Source of the DNA: Cunninghamia lanceolata
Lineage: Eukaryota; Streptophyta; Pinopsida; Cupressales; Cupressaceae
DNA length: 64,000 bases
Reading direction: 5' to 3'
NCBI GenBank assembly: GCA_027924645.1
Contig: BSBN01000297.1
Span: 2,852,001-2,916,000, forward strand
Of the stretch, positions 1-10,059 are shown piece by piece (the stretch's first letter is position 1; every line of letters begins with the position of its first letter). The translations under genes and the position numbers were made by a program. The notes under the pieces are model-generated. The model saw only the letters and a program-made list of their open reading frames with translations. It was not told the origin of the DNA and did no database searches.

Positions 1-496
1 CACACTCAACTCTCCTACGTGCTATGGGCCTATAGGACAAGTGTTTGTATGACTATTGGTACTACACCGTACAACCTTGTATATGGTGCCAATGTGATAA
101 TGCCCTTAGAGTTAGAAATTCCTTCATTGTGAGTTTCCCTGAGGGACATTATTGATGATAAAATGGAAAGAGAGAAAAGATTACAACAATTAGAGATGCT
201 CTATGAACAACAAATTAACACTCAAACATCTTCAAGCTCATCAGAAAAGCATCCAACGATCATATAATGAATGGGTAATCCATTGTTCATTTGAAGTTGG
301 AGTTTTGGTACTTTATGAAAATCAACGTAATGTAAATGCACCTCCACATGAAAAAGGAGAATTCAACCTTAATTGGCTAAGACCATATGTTATCACTGAA
401 GCTTATTGGTTAGAAGCATATAAATTAGTTGATGAACAAGGTATGCCTCTTAAAGAACCTATTAATGCTATGCATTTACGAAGATTTCATGCTTAA
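1..496 (+). pseudogene. Ty3/gypsy polyprotein, 3' end (integrase C-terminal part)
   Basis: This is the last part of a Ty3/gypsy pol gene, which would insert the element's cDNA into the host chromosome. The first frame reads LWAYRTS, then TTPYNLVYGA and PLELEIPSL, the usual end of the plant integrase core. A TGA at 130-132 and a frame change near 200 follow. The second frame (203-496) carries the GPY/F-like module: FEVGVLVLYENQ, then NWLRPYVITEA, ending PINAMHLRRFHA. That ending is typical of plant Ty3/gypsy polyproteins of the Athila/Tat kind (family knowledge). The 5' part lies outside the window. The frameshift and stop show it is dead. The family call is firm; the lineage call is tentative. 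Confidence 0.9.
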
Positions 497-1129
497 GATC
501 ATATGTTAGATACTACTCTATAAAGAAATTACTCATTAATTATTTCAATTTCGACAAGATAGAACATTTTGTCTTATTTAACAGGCTAGCATAAGATCTT
601 TCTTAAAAATAAATAATAATTGTTGTATTTAATTAAAACTATGTTTTGTTAGATCACAATTGCATTAATTGGGAATAATATCATATTTTACTCATGTGCG
701 AAATTTTTAATCATTGTTGTATTTACTAAACAATCTGCAAAGATTGATTAGCTTAAATCACAATAGCATTAAATATATCTTCACATGATCATCACAATTA
801 TCACTTGTTGCATTTAAATAAATCACGCGGTACATCAAATAACACCATAGCATTAATGGAAAAGCATAATATTTATACATCAGTTTGAATATACAACTCA
901 AAATCGACTATACTATACACCAAAATGGGATGTCGTAATACAATACATGAGATACATATCATATAGCTGAATTGCGATTACCAAACCTCTCGTGACCTAT
1001 TGGTGTATGAGTAATAGAAGGCTTCCCATGTGAGGTTATGGACCGCAAATGAATTCTAGAGGAACTCCATGACCGTAGACCCCTAAGCTCACCTCTAAGC
1101 TCTCTCACCTCCCCCTAAGAATCCATGTA
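497..1129. other. AT-rich spacer between pol stop and antisense reading frame
   Basis: No coding signal is visible on either strand. The stretch is AT-rich, with several loosely similar phrases (CACAATAGCATTAA, CACAATTGCATTAA) about 100-190 bases apart. In Tat-like Ty3/gypsy elements a long non-coding spacer after pol is common, so I read this as part of the same element. Confidence 0.5.
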
Positions 1130-3070
1130 GAGCTACTGGAACCTGTTTCTCTTTGACTATACTCTATCTCTCTCTGAATGTGCTCTGTCTCTCTCTGACT
1201 ATGCTCTATCTCTCTTAGCTCTCGCGTGATCTAACTTGGTGTGTAAGATTTGATTCATGGCATAGCCCATCTCGGATGGAGGCAATATCACAGCCTGATC
1301 TTGTTGTGTCTAGAGGTCCACCTCTGTATGCTCTACCCTCTAAATTGCCTAATCTAAAGTGGCTTCCATAGCCACCCTATATCTCATGAAGGGCATAAAG
1401 ATCTATGCATTCCGCCTTGCTGAGCGTTGTGGTGAGTATCTCATCCGCACTCACTGCTTAGCTACATTAGCATGAACCATACCCACTATAACGCAACTCA
1501 CAAAGTCACGCCATGCCCATGTACCAACTATCAAAAGCAACACAAAGATAAGATGAGTATCTCATCATCAAATATATCTATGACATCATCATAAGAAACT
1601 AATCATCAAAAGAAAAACATCTTTCTCACTCATATCACCATCCTTCCAATCAAGATCATGTATGATGTCACTATAGCAACATCTATAGTTGTCTCTATAG
1701 CTGGGGGGCATAGTACTACTCGTCTCCCCTCACTCGAATCGACTCGATCTCCTACTGGTAGTGGGTCCTGGACCATGACCATGAGCTCTTGACCTAGGTC
1801 TCTCCTCAGTCTCCTCATCATCATCCACCTCTCACTACCCCCACCATGGCCTCTCTCTAAAGATATAGCACAACGACGTATTCTCATCATCATCATCATC
1901 ATCATAATATCCACCAAAGTGCCTGAAGTCATCATCGTCTCCTGAATCAGCTGCATGATCTTTCCATGATTGAGGATCACCTGTCAAATGATCGACAGGA
2001 AAGATTAGATTAGGCCGAGCCATGTCCCACCAGGTCATGTATGCTCGGGTAACACTGAGGTCATCTACTTCTGATGCTAGCTCTGCATCAACAACACCAT
2101 CACTATCACTCTTGACAACCTCAACATTAGTTATCTATGGGGCATCATTACCCCTAACCGCACTACACGCTGAGCTTACATAGCTTGGATGCATGCTAGG
2201 GACACCCTGCATGTATCCAAACTATCGCATCATTTGATCAAAATAAAAGATAACGACAATGTTTTTGTGACGACTGGCTAGAAGCCAATCCCTCTGCACC
2301 CTCACTAGCTATCTCCTCTACCCCATCCATGGTCTGCAACCATGATATGGTCTCCATTTAATGTCATTAGGCTATAGTCAATATCAAACACTACTCTCCA
2401 GTACAAAAATCATCGTGTCTCCAACATATAATAAGGGGATAGGTATGCACATGTGGATGTGTCTAGTTTGGCTCTATGAGAATCCCCACTGGCTGTGTAC
2501 ATGTGATGTGCTCAAGTAACCAAACCTGCAGTAGGGTGGATATCATCAACCCTTACATCTCATAATGAATATACCGACCCAAGTCTCAATATAGGTGCGC
2601 AAGGATGCTACGCCCCCATGCATAGATCATCTGCTCCTCCATCACTTTGATAGCATGGACAAGGCCACCATGAAGGTGAACACCCCATCTATCTGGCGTA
2701 ATCGCTAACACGAAGGTAGTGATCAGAATGCGATGAACAAGAGGTATGTCTACACAACCCTGCTCTAGCCATCAAAGAATGATGTGTCCAAGTCCGAGAG
2801 GCATGACAACATGACCCATGCAGTGAAGGTGATTTACACGAGTATACTCCTTGGAGCGTTGCTCTATGATCCGCACTATTTTGCCTTGTACTAGAAGCTG
2901 AAGGATACAGTACACATCCTCGAGTGTCAATTCCATCTCTCCTATAGGGAGATGGAATGTATACATACTACTATTAGGGCCATCAACATACTACTATGGA
3001 ATCTCATCATGGGCATAGTGAATACCATTGCACACCCACGTCCTACAAGAGACCCCTATCAACATCAGAC
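1130..3070 (-). pseudogene. Plant mobile domain (PMD) protein, antisense to Ty3/gypsy pol, decayed
   Basis: Read on the minus strand from about 3060 downwards, the sequence keeps the motif order of the plant mobile domain (MAIN/MAIL1 type, also found in transposable elements). TFHLPIGEMELTLEDVYCIL is at 2960-2900, YAWGRSILAHLY near 2620-2585, and LLQVWLLEH near 2535-2508. After the domain come an acidic tail (GDDDDF, YYDDDDDD at 1940-1885) and a Gln/Glu/Arg-rich region with short repeats of the form REIEHSQ (about 1220-1140). Several stops interrupt it, for example TGA after ALAHLY-like sequence and TAG/TGA near 2300. It lies between pol and the polypurine tract, in opposite orientation to pol, which is where antisense extra reading frames sit in some plant Ty3/gypsy elements. 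Its role in the element is unknown; I infer cargo or an accessory gene. Confidence 0.78.
1884..1906. repeat. (ATC)n microsatellite in the PMD acidic tail
   Basis: A run of CAT/ATC triplets encodes the poly-Asp stretch of the antisense PMD frame on the minus strand (poly-Met in another frame). It is part of the gene rather than an independent locus. Confidence 0.8.
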
Positions 3071-3254
3071 AATGTACTCACGTGGTTCCACAATAATGTC
3101 AGTAGGTGACCACTAGTATGCTCCCGCATGCGAGGGATGTCCTATCAATCATACAAAAATAATCTCAATCAAAAAATGCTCATCAAAAATCAAATTTATC
3201 AAATCAAACTAAATAGTCTACTAGTCCCCTGGACCCATGACCTATATAGGACAT

Positions 3255-3320
3255 GGGCACCCGAGGAGGACTTGGGCACTCAGTGTGGACTAGGGCACCC
3301 TAGAAGGACTTGGGTGCCCC
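3255..3320. repeat. 19-bp minisatellite, three copies plus a partial
   Basis: The phrase GGGCACcc...GGACTt recurs at 3255, 3274 and 3293, with a variant at 3312, giving a 19-base period. The plus-strand open frame across it is a by-product of the repeat. A related phrase appears again near 4398. Confidence 0.8.
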
Positions 3321-4147
3321 ATTTGGTACCCTTGTTTGAAATTGACCTAAAAGCACTAAAAATGAGAAAAATGAATAAAAAGGAAAGAAATGATGATAGA
3401 AGTGAAGTCAAGAGACCTACCTCCTACTTGCCCCACCTCTTTGCTACTCGATGTCATAGTGCATCCAGCCTCGGTGCCTAATAGGGTCGTCAGCTCAACA
3501 TGGTGGTTCTCTCTCCTTCTCCTCTTCTCCTCTAAAAATGAAAATGACAAATGAAGGTGAATAAGTGAAAAGTCCCTTATAGTAAATGGATGAGAATTCC
3601 CTTTCACTATCAAGGAGCAAAAATGTGCAACATTGATCAAACTACACTTATCTTGGGTTGTCGAACTTAGAATTTCACATCACCTATTGCATTGGATTCT
3701 TGATTTTGCCCTTGATCAAACCCAATGCTTTGTGTCTCAATGTTATTTGCAAAAATAACCTTACCAAAGCATCCTTCATCAAGCATTTCCTGAAATAGGT
3801 GTGTCAAAGATTACCACCTTGTTTCTCCTTTTCGGACTAAGCAAGAAGAAACAAGGGGGGCATATATATCCCATGATTTCCACCCTAATCATGTATCATC
3901 ACTCAACCCCTTAGTATTTATGACTAACTTATTCATTTTTTGTTTGTAGGATGATTTGATCTAACATATCTTTCTTGACAAGATGCAATTCCTAACTTTG
4001 TGATTGTGCAGGATTGCAGACTGGGGGCTTCTTCCTCTCACTTCGCAACACTCGACTTCCTCTATAGTATCATTTTGGGTATCCTTTTGTGATTATAGTA
4101 TTTACTTTCCTTTAGTTGTATATGCACGTAATGTCATATGGCCACTA
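3321..4147. other. Non-coding internal region before the 3' LTR
   Basis: No gene is recognisable on either strand. The stretch contains two GGGGG-containing polypurine-like patches, one at about 4022-4030 and the stronger one at 4148-4161 listed separately. It probably belongs to the Ty3/gypsy element that begins at the window's left edge. Confidence 0.45.
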
Positions 4148-4161
4148 AAGTGGGGGCTAAA
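4148..4161 (+). promoter_or_regulatory. Polypurine tract of a Ty3/gypsy element
   Basis: AAGTGGGGGCTAAA directly precedes TGTTATGTCG, which has the TGTT start typical of plant Ty3/gypsy LTRs. A purine-rich GGGGG tract one or two bases before the LTR is where second-strand cDNA synthesis starts. It lies downstream of the pol fragment on the same strand, as expected. Confidence 0.72.
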
Positions 4162-5650
4162 TGTTATGTCGTAAATTGTACTCTTGCATGGATTAGCACA
4201 ATTTCACTAAGTTTAGCTCCTCCCCTTTGGTGTCCCTCAATCCCTTTCATCATTAGACCTATTTAGAACTTGATTAACATATATCTTATCTAAGAAGTGT
4301 CATATTTCAAAGTAATTTCTGATAAAACCTAGAAAGGAATTATGGATTCCAGATATTTAGGGTACCCTTAAGCAAATTCCAAAGTGAAATTTAGGGGTTG
4401 GACTTGGGTGCCAACTGCCCTAGTCCCACCTTAATCCTTGGGACCTAAATTTGATTTTCATATCAGCTTATGTCATGTGCTTCAGGATTTTGAATTGAAA
4501 AATTCCTTCCCACGTGATGTTAGCATTTTATTTCGATTTATTTCACCTCTAAGGTTAGGTGTTTAAAGAGAACTCAAAATCATTTTATCACACACAACTA
4601 TTATGCAAGCTTATTATGCCAAAATTCTACCACAAGTGCTATTGAAGATCTATAAGGTGTTGAATCTTATTGAAGGATTGGATCTTTGCTATCTTGGAGA
4701 TATGTTGTGAAGATTAGGAATCAAGATCTTGAGTCTATCTTTCTCTTCCTAGGGTTTGTGAAGCCTTTTGTATGATCGAGAGAAGGGTTGAAGCCTCCAA
4801 CTTGAGTTTTGGAATCCTCTGTGAATATAGCTGCCTCGCCTTCTTGTTCTACAAATCTTCATTGATGTCATCTCCTTAAGGTGAAATTCTTTCCTTGAGT
4901 GAAATATTGTGTGGATCTATGTCCTTTATGCTTGAGTCATTTAGGATCTTGCATTTATTTATGCTCTCACATAGGGTTTTTAAGCACACACATCTACATC
5001 CCTTGACATTGGCTATTGTTGAGTAGGAATACTAAAGATAGGGTTTGACTGAGGTAAACTCCTATATAGCCACAACCTTCCTTCTCCTTATTTTTTTTGT
5101 GCAGGTTAGATTCGGGAAGATCTAGTGGAAAGGAGTGGAGAGGAAATAGGTATTGCTTTCACAGTGGCTACGAAAGTTGCAGATTTATCGTTAGATAAGT
5201 TCAGGATGATTTCAGTGGCTATCCTAGTCCTTTAGACCCATAGATCTGGGATCTGGAACCCTCATCGAAGACTGAGGTTCCTGGTACAATTAGTTTTGTG
5301 ATAGAGAAAATTCAGGTCAATTTTGGTGGCCGCCCAAGTCCATCAGGCCTTCAAATTTCTGGTGCACAGTCATTGTGGTCTCCTATCTGCATTTTTGTAA
5401 TCATCCTGTAGGTTTTTTCTTCTGGGATCAATCTATTCATGCATATCTTATAACTAGGGTTTGATCAAATAAAGCTAATTAAGGCTTGTGAAAACCTAGT
5501 TGGGACATCTTTTCATGTACAACATCAAAGGAATAGGATATTTGTAGCCTAATCATTTCATAGTGATTGAGCTCAGTTCATATTCTGAATGTTAGTGCAT
5601 GAAAAGGGAGGTTTGACCTAGTTTACACATGCTAATTATCATTCTCTCTC
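4162..5650 (+). mobile_element. Putative 3' LTR of the Ty3/gypsy element (right edge uncertain)
   Basis: The left edge is set by the polypurine tract and the TG dinucleotide at 4162. The interior holds no coding sequence. A possible polyadenylation signal AATAAA occurs near 5468. I cannot fix the right edge: no clean CA end with a matching target duplication is visible before the LINE that starts near 5655. The length of about 1.4-1.5 kb is within the range of plant Ty3/gypsy LTRs. Confidence 0.5.
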
Positions 5651-5673
5651 TTTTCACACTAAAAAAATACCAA

Positions 5674-6230
5674 CTAAGCTTCATACATAAAACATTTATA
5701 TGCAAATGAATTACTAAACAAAAGATGGTTTGTAGCTTCTTCTATAGAACCACACAAAACATAGTTAAAGGGGGTTGAGATTCCAAGTTTAACCAATTTT
5801 TCACTAGTAAGAATTTTATTATAAGAAAAAGCACCATCTTTTGGGAGATAGACCTTATTCCAACATAACTTAGAGGGCCATTTATCATCATAAGTAGAAA
5901 AAGTAAGAGATTGATAACCTTGTTTTACCATATAATACCCAGATTTAGAGGGTATTCATGAGAGTTGGTCTACTTTAGAGGAATAAAAAAGTATCCTGCT
6001 CTCCAAAAAAAATTTATTAGAAGCTTTTTCTATTCAAGAATAGGGCAATCTTCAAAGTTTTTCCAAGTTTTCTTAAATAGAAGAGAATCAGTAGTAAGCG
6101 AAAACAATCTTTGACCTTAGAATCCCAAAGATGAATTAGAATATCTTTTGAATCTTTAAGATTATAAATTCTATTTAAGGGGGATGACCATTCCACGAGT
6201 CTTCCCAAAATAATGTTTTTTCGCCATTAT
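5674..6230 (-). pseudogene. LINE ORF2 C-terminal part with zf-RVT region
   Basis: From 6230 downwards the frame gives KTLFWEDSW, a common post-RT motif of plant LINEs. It then passes to WNKVYLPKDGAFSYN and KLGISTPFNYVLCGS, matching the reverse-transcriptase zinc-binding region (zf-RVT: W-x-lead, then Cys pairs and HLLF). The equivalent here is ATNHLLFSNS; part of the Cys pattern is lost. A stop separates the two blocks near 6017-6010 and 5931. The frame upstream continues through the SINE site once the SINE and one target copy are disregarded. Confidence 0.8.
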
Positions 6231-6234
6231 GGAT

Positions 6235-6252
6235 AACCTAGGAGAGATGAGA
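6235..6252 (+). repeat. Left target-site duplication of the SINE
   Basis: AACCTAGGAGAGATGAGA, 18 bases, repeated without mismatch at 6406-6423. Confidence 0.92.
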
Positions 6253-6405
6253 GGGCGGGGACCTTGGCTCGATTGGCTAAGTAATTCTGTTGCGGTAAAG
6301 ATGGTCATGAGGTCCAGTCTCACCCCGTCCTTGTGGTACTGGAGCTTGTGTCATGCCAGCGTCACCGGTCATGTGAAAAAAAGTTTACCAGGCACCAAAA
6401 AAAAA
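6253..6405 (+). mobile_element. tRNA-type SINE inserted in the LINE
   Basis: A ~153-bp GC-richer block flanked by a perfect 18-bp direct repeat and ending in an A-run (about 6397-6407). The 5' part resembles a Pol III internal promoter: TGGCTCGATTGG as box A and GGTCCAGTCTC as a degenerate box B, spaced as in tRNA-derived SINEs. It has no coding capacity and would depend on a LINE's machinery to move. It reads on the plus strand, opposite to the LINE it sits in. The perfect duplication suggests it is much younger than its host LINE. The SINE family is not identified. Confidence 0.85.
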
Positions 6406-6423
6406 AACCTAGGAGAGATGAGA
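6406..6423 (+). repeat. Right target-site duplication of the SINE
   Basis: Second copy of AACCTAGGAGAGATGAGA, immediately after the A-run. Confidence 0.92.
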
Positions 6424-6429
6424 CAAAAT

Positions 6430-7302
6430 AAATTCTCTGCATTGAACAATGAAATTCCACATTCTTGAATTGTTTAGGGGATTAGAAAGTGTAAAAATCA
6501 TTTCAACCTCTTTAGTGTTTAAGTATTTTTCTTTCATGATTCGAATCCATTTTGAATCTAAATTTGTGAACATGTTCCATGCTAATTTTGTACGTAGTGC
6601 AAAATTTTGAGCTTCAATATTGTGAATTCCTACCCCCCTACACTTTTGTCTTGTAAACCTTATCCCAAGAAACCAAAGCTAATTTCCTCTCTTTATCAGA
6701 GTTTCCTTTCCATAAAAAGTACCTGAGACTTTTTTCAATATCTGTAACAATGCCTTTTGGTATTTTTAATACAAGCATCATATATTGGGACAACATATAA
6801 GACTTCTTTTATCATGGTAATCCTACCTTCCAATGTTAGTTATCTTCCTTTCCAAGAGGAAATTTTCTTTTGAATGCTAATAGCTATCTTTTTCCAAAAA
6901 CTATTTTTATAAGCACCTATAAACAAAGTAATTCCCAAGTACTGACATGGAAGCTGCTTAATTTTGAATCCCAACAATACTAAAATTTTGTTCTAAAGAG
7001 TAAGACTAATATTATGGAAAATGATTTTAGATTTGGTCAGATTAACTTTTTGAATTGAAACTTCACAATAACTTGTTAATGTTCTTTTGATATTCTTTGC
7101 TTCTTGATAAGTTGCCTAAGTTTATCATCTGTAAATAATGCATGTTATAGATTGAGGAAATCTATGGATTGAAATACTTTTCCATGCTTGTAATCTATTT
7201 TGGGCTGAGATAGTCATGCTAATAGCCTTTGCCATTATAATGAAAATAAAGAGAGAGATGGGATCTCCTTGTATAATTCGTCATGACGTTTTGAAGAAAC
7301 CA
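6430..7302 (-). pseudogene. LINE ORF2 reverse transcriptase, second half
   Basis: On the minus strand from 7302 the frame gives GFFKTS, a stop, then IIQGDPISLFIFIIMAKAIS, the RT block that reads RQGDPLSPFLF in active LINEs. Then TCIIYR appears, where the catalytic A/Y-x-DD box should be; the DD codons have become stops (TGA TAA at about 7130). Later blocks give LPCQYLGI and KISSWKGR, both common after the catalytic core. The missing aspartates and the stops show it cannot work. Confidence 0.85.
7295..7302 (+). repeat. Left 8-bp direct repeat flanking the insert
   Basis: AGAAACCA, repeated at 9068-9075. Removing the insert plus one copy joins the LINE frame as NG-FFKTS, close to the NG-x(n)-GFF pattern of related LINEs. 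Confidence 0.6.
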
Positions 7303-7422
7303 ACTAGGAAACTGTTGTCCTATTTTTCCTTCAGGCCAAATTGCCCAAGGATCCATGAATTTTCTAAGTATTTTCCCTTTTGAAGTGCAAGGAAAAAGAC
7401 CCCCAAATGGCTAAGTCCAAAA

Positions 7423-8070
7423 TCCTAAGTGTTTTCCTTGTGTTTCTTTCCTTTTCAAGTTTTTGGAGCTCGAGGTTCCCTTCTCCATCATGCCTTTCTC
7501 ATCGGCTCCGAAAGCTCTGTCTTGATAATTCATAAAATCACTTGAGTGTTTTGAGCACCGGAGGTCAAGATTTTTCTCTTCCTCCTTCTTTTTCGAAGGC
7601 AAAAGTTGGAAGGCCTGACAGCTGAGGTCCACTAGTTTAAAAGGTTTCTAAGTATTGCAAATCTCGAAGGTAGGGGTTGCGGTCGTTTCTTTCCATTTGA
7701 CAAGCAATAGGTAGAAGGCATGATCACTGAAGTCCACTGAATTCTAAAACATCTAAGTATTTTGTGCAGTGGTAGGTGGGAGGTTTCTCTTCCTCTTTTC
7801 TTTCGGAAGGCGGAAGGTAGAATGTCTGAGCCCCGATCCCTGACATACTTCATAATTTCTTCTAAGTGTTTTGGAGTTGGGGATCGAGCGTTTCTTCTTT
7901 TCAAAAGTATGATGCATGGTGAAGGCCCAATCTTTGAAGCCCGATGGTTTCCCTATTGCTCCTTCTAGACTTTGGAGATCGGGGTTTCCTTCACCTTTCA
8001 AAGGCTCGATCGGTGGAAGCCTGATCGAAGGAAGCCCGGTTGACTGGGGCCCAACCTGTTTCACCATCCC
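7423..8070. repeat. Degenerate tandem array, unit about 105 bp, six copies
   Basis: Each unit begins with CTAAGTRTTTT (or a variant) and continues with a GGAGGTCGAGGTTTCTCTTCC-like block, then a CGAAGGC-GAAGGT block and a CCTGATC-CTGAAGTCC block. Unit starts are near 7426, 7543, 7648, 7752, 7861 and 7965. A partial unit may precede at 7368. Copies are diverged, with one or more mismatches every few bases. The open frames across this segment on both strands are products of the repeat. Confidence 0.7.
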
Positions 8071-8732
8071 AGTTCTTTCTATTGTTCCTGACATGACATA
8101 ACTCCTTAGCAACCTTCTTGACCACCATTAATGCTTCTTTAGAGCCTAATTGCTTGTAGAAAATGGTTTTCTCACCCCCCTATGCCACTGTATCTCCTTT
8201 GCATTGAATTTCTTGTACCCAAGGCTGGGGTAGACACTCTTCTTCAACAGATTTCTAGGGCGTCATGTGGGTGCAATCAAAGGACACAAAAATGAATTTA
8301 TTACAGCATGGGCAACTATTTTTCCTTGTTGATCACTCTTTCCCACGTCCATGGCTGCTACAATGATCAAAAAAGGTATATATGCATATGTTTGAGATGT
8401 ATTTTGGGTTGGTTAGCTATTTTTTGGGTCATTACTCAGGAAGATGATTCATTTACAGGCTCAAACCTTGTGATTTTCTCCAGAACTGAGCTGATTTGAT
8501 GGACTGTGTTCTTTTCTTAGCCTCTCACATCTCTGTATCAAATCAACAATGAAGGAGATCCTATCATTTTGTGTCCATTTGACCTGTAATGAGTCTGTCT
8601 TCCCTTTGTAATTGCTATTTAGCCTTTATGATCAATATAAATTGATCTTTTACCTCTCTCATTGTTCTTTCAATGTGTTTATTTGATAGATGTAAGCTGT
8701 GTATTGTGGATAAAATGGTCCCTTTCATACTT

Positions 8733-9011
8733 TCATCTCTCTACCTTAACCTCTATTTTAGCCTGCATGAGTCTATGTGAGTTCCCTTTAGTGTTTGAGA
8801 TCATTACTGTGCTAGGTTGATTGCAGTTAAACACCCTAAATCTTGGTGCATCACCTTTTAATTCTAGTTTCTCCTTCTTTGCCTTTTCCCTGGTGACCAT
8901 TAGCATTAGATTTATCTTTTCTTTCTGAGCCTTAAGCTCATAAAGAGGAGCTAGCCTTCTCTGGAGGTTTGAGCTCATCTGTAAGTTCCCACACCTTGAG
9001 ATTAGTCCCAT
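8733..9011 (-). CDS. Unrecognised open frame in the insert, Lys/Glu-rich
   Basis: A 92-codon frame, rich in Lys and Glu in its middle third (KAQKEKINLML, KAKKEKLELKG), followed by a less charged part (FRVFNCNQPSTVM). It has no signal peptide or membrane segment and matches no family I know. It could be the remnant of a gene carried by the insert, or chance. No Kozak context or splice signals support it. Confidence 0.25.
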   Translation of the reverse strand: MGLISRCGNLQMSSNLQRRLAPLYELKAQKEKINLMLMVTREKAKKEKLELKGDAPRFRVFNCNQPSTVMISNTKGNSHRLMQAKIEVKVER

Positions 9012-9015
9012 TATG

Positions 9016-9800
9016 TCATTGGAATGCTTGAACGAGCTTCAAGTAGGGTGCAATTCTAGGTGAAAATAGAAACCATTTAGAAGCACACAAAAAGGTGGCT
9101 CTAAAAATATAAGCATATATCCATTTACACCGTTGAGGTGAGAAACTAATTTTTTTGAGGACCTCAATAAGAAAAGCACAACTTACTCTATCATAATATT
9201 TCATCATATCCAACTTGGTCACCATTGCAAACAATTAACTAGCCTAAATAGAATGTAAAATTTCATGTGCTATCAAGTAGCCCTCTACTATTTCTTTTCC
9301 TAGTACAAACCCTCCTTGCTCCTTTGAAATGATTAGTAGAATGAGAGTCGCTAATCTATTTGTGATAGCTTTGGAGAAAATTTTGTAAAAAGTATTACAA
9401 AGAGATATTGGACAAAAATTAGTAAACGATAAGGGACAATGATTTTTTTGGATCAAGGCTAAAAGAGTATTATTCATTTCCTTTAGAATAGATTTATTTC
9501 TCTATGCTTCCTCTACTACCAACCAAACATCTTTGTCCACAAAATCCCAACATTTTTGAAAAAAAAAAGAGTTATGAAAGCATCTGGACCTGAAGCCTTA
9601 TCAGGAGATAGGGAGAAAATCACATTTCTTATCTCATCCATTGAGAATTCTACTACCAACATTTTAATAGCGTGTGAGGTAACAATGGAAGGGATATTAT
9701 CCAAAACATGAGAGAGAGGAGTGCTTAAATTTTCATAAGATTTAGATAATAATTTTTTAAAAAAATTGATTGCTTCTTTTCGTATTTCCAACTAGTCAAT
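9016..9800 (-). pseudogene. LINE ORF2 reverse transcriptase, first half
   Basis: Three consecutive minus-strand frames carry RT blocks in order. 9791-9516 has SPDKASGPDAF (the KAPGPDGF block). 9477-9244 has NFCPISLCNTFYKIFSKAI (the RPISL block) and EQGGFVLGKEIVEG (the QxGFVxGR block). 9234-9016 has KLDMMKYYDRV, where active enzymes read KLDxxKAYDRV with the first catalytic Asp, so that Asp is kept. The frames are separated by stops or single-base shifts. The insert at 7303-9067 breaks the domain after this segment. Confidence 0.9.
9068..9075 (+). repeat. Right 8-bp direct repeat flanking the insert
   Basis: Second copy of AGAAACCA. Confidence 0.6.
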
Positions 9801-10059
9801 AAGGTGGTGTCCTTGATCATATTTGATGCTATCAATGGAGTTTAATTGTTTTCTGATTTTGGTTGAAGTATGAAAAAACTTTGTATTTTGTCCCTGTCTA
9901 TAAGCCATAGCTCCTTTGATTTGTGTCTCTAAAAAGTTTCTTCTCTTGCAAGTATTTATTCAAGGCATCATTTTAACTTCTTTTCTAATTTAAATTATTC
10001 TTTATTCATACCACTCTAAATGATGAATTCATTCAGTTCTTCAAGCTACTTTTGGTACT

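Larger units (their letters stand above)
7303..9067. mobile_element. 1,765-bp unclassified insert within the LINE RT domain
   Basis: The LINE's RT frame stops matching near 9075 and resumes near 7302. The intervening DNA is unlike the LINE and is flanked by the 8-bp repeat AGAAACCA. An 8-bp target duplication is usual for hAT elements (and near the 9 bp of Mutator), but I do not see convincing terminal inverted repeats (ends ACTAGGAAAC and CTAGGTGAAAAT). The insert contains a ~105-bp tandem array at 7423-8070 and a minus-strand open frame at 8733-9011 that I do not recognise. Confidence 0.6.

Noticed and set aside
3128..3481. Plus-strand 117-codon frame over the 19-bp minisatellite
   Set aside because: Its readable part is the minisatellite; there is no similarity to a known protein.
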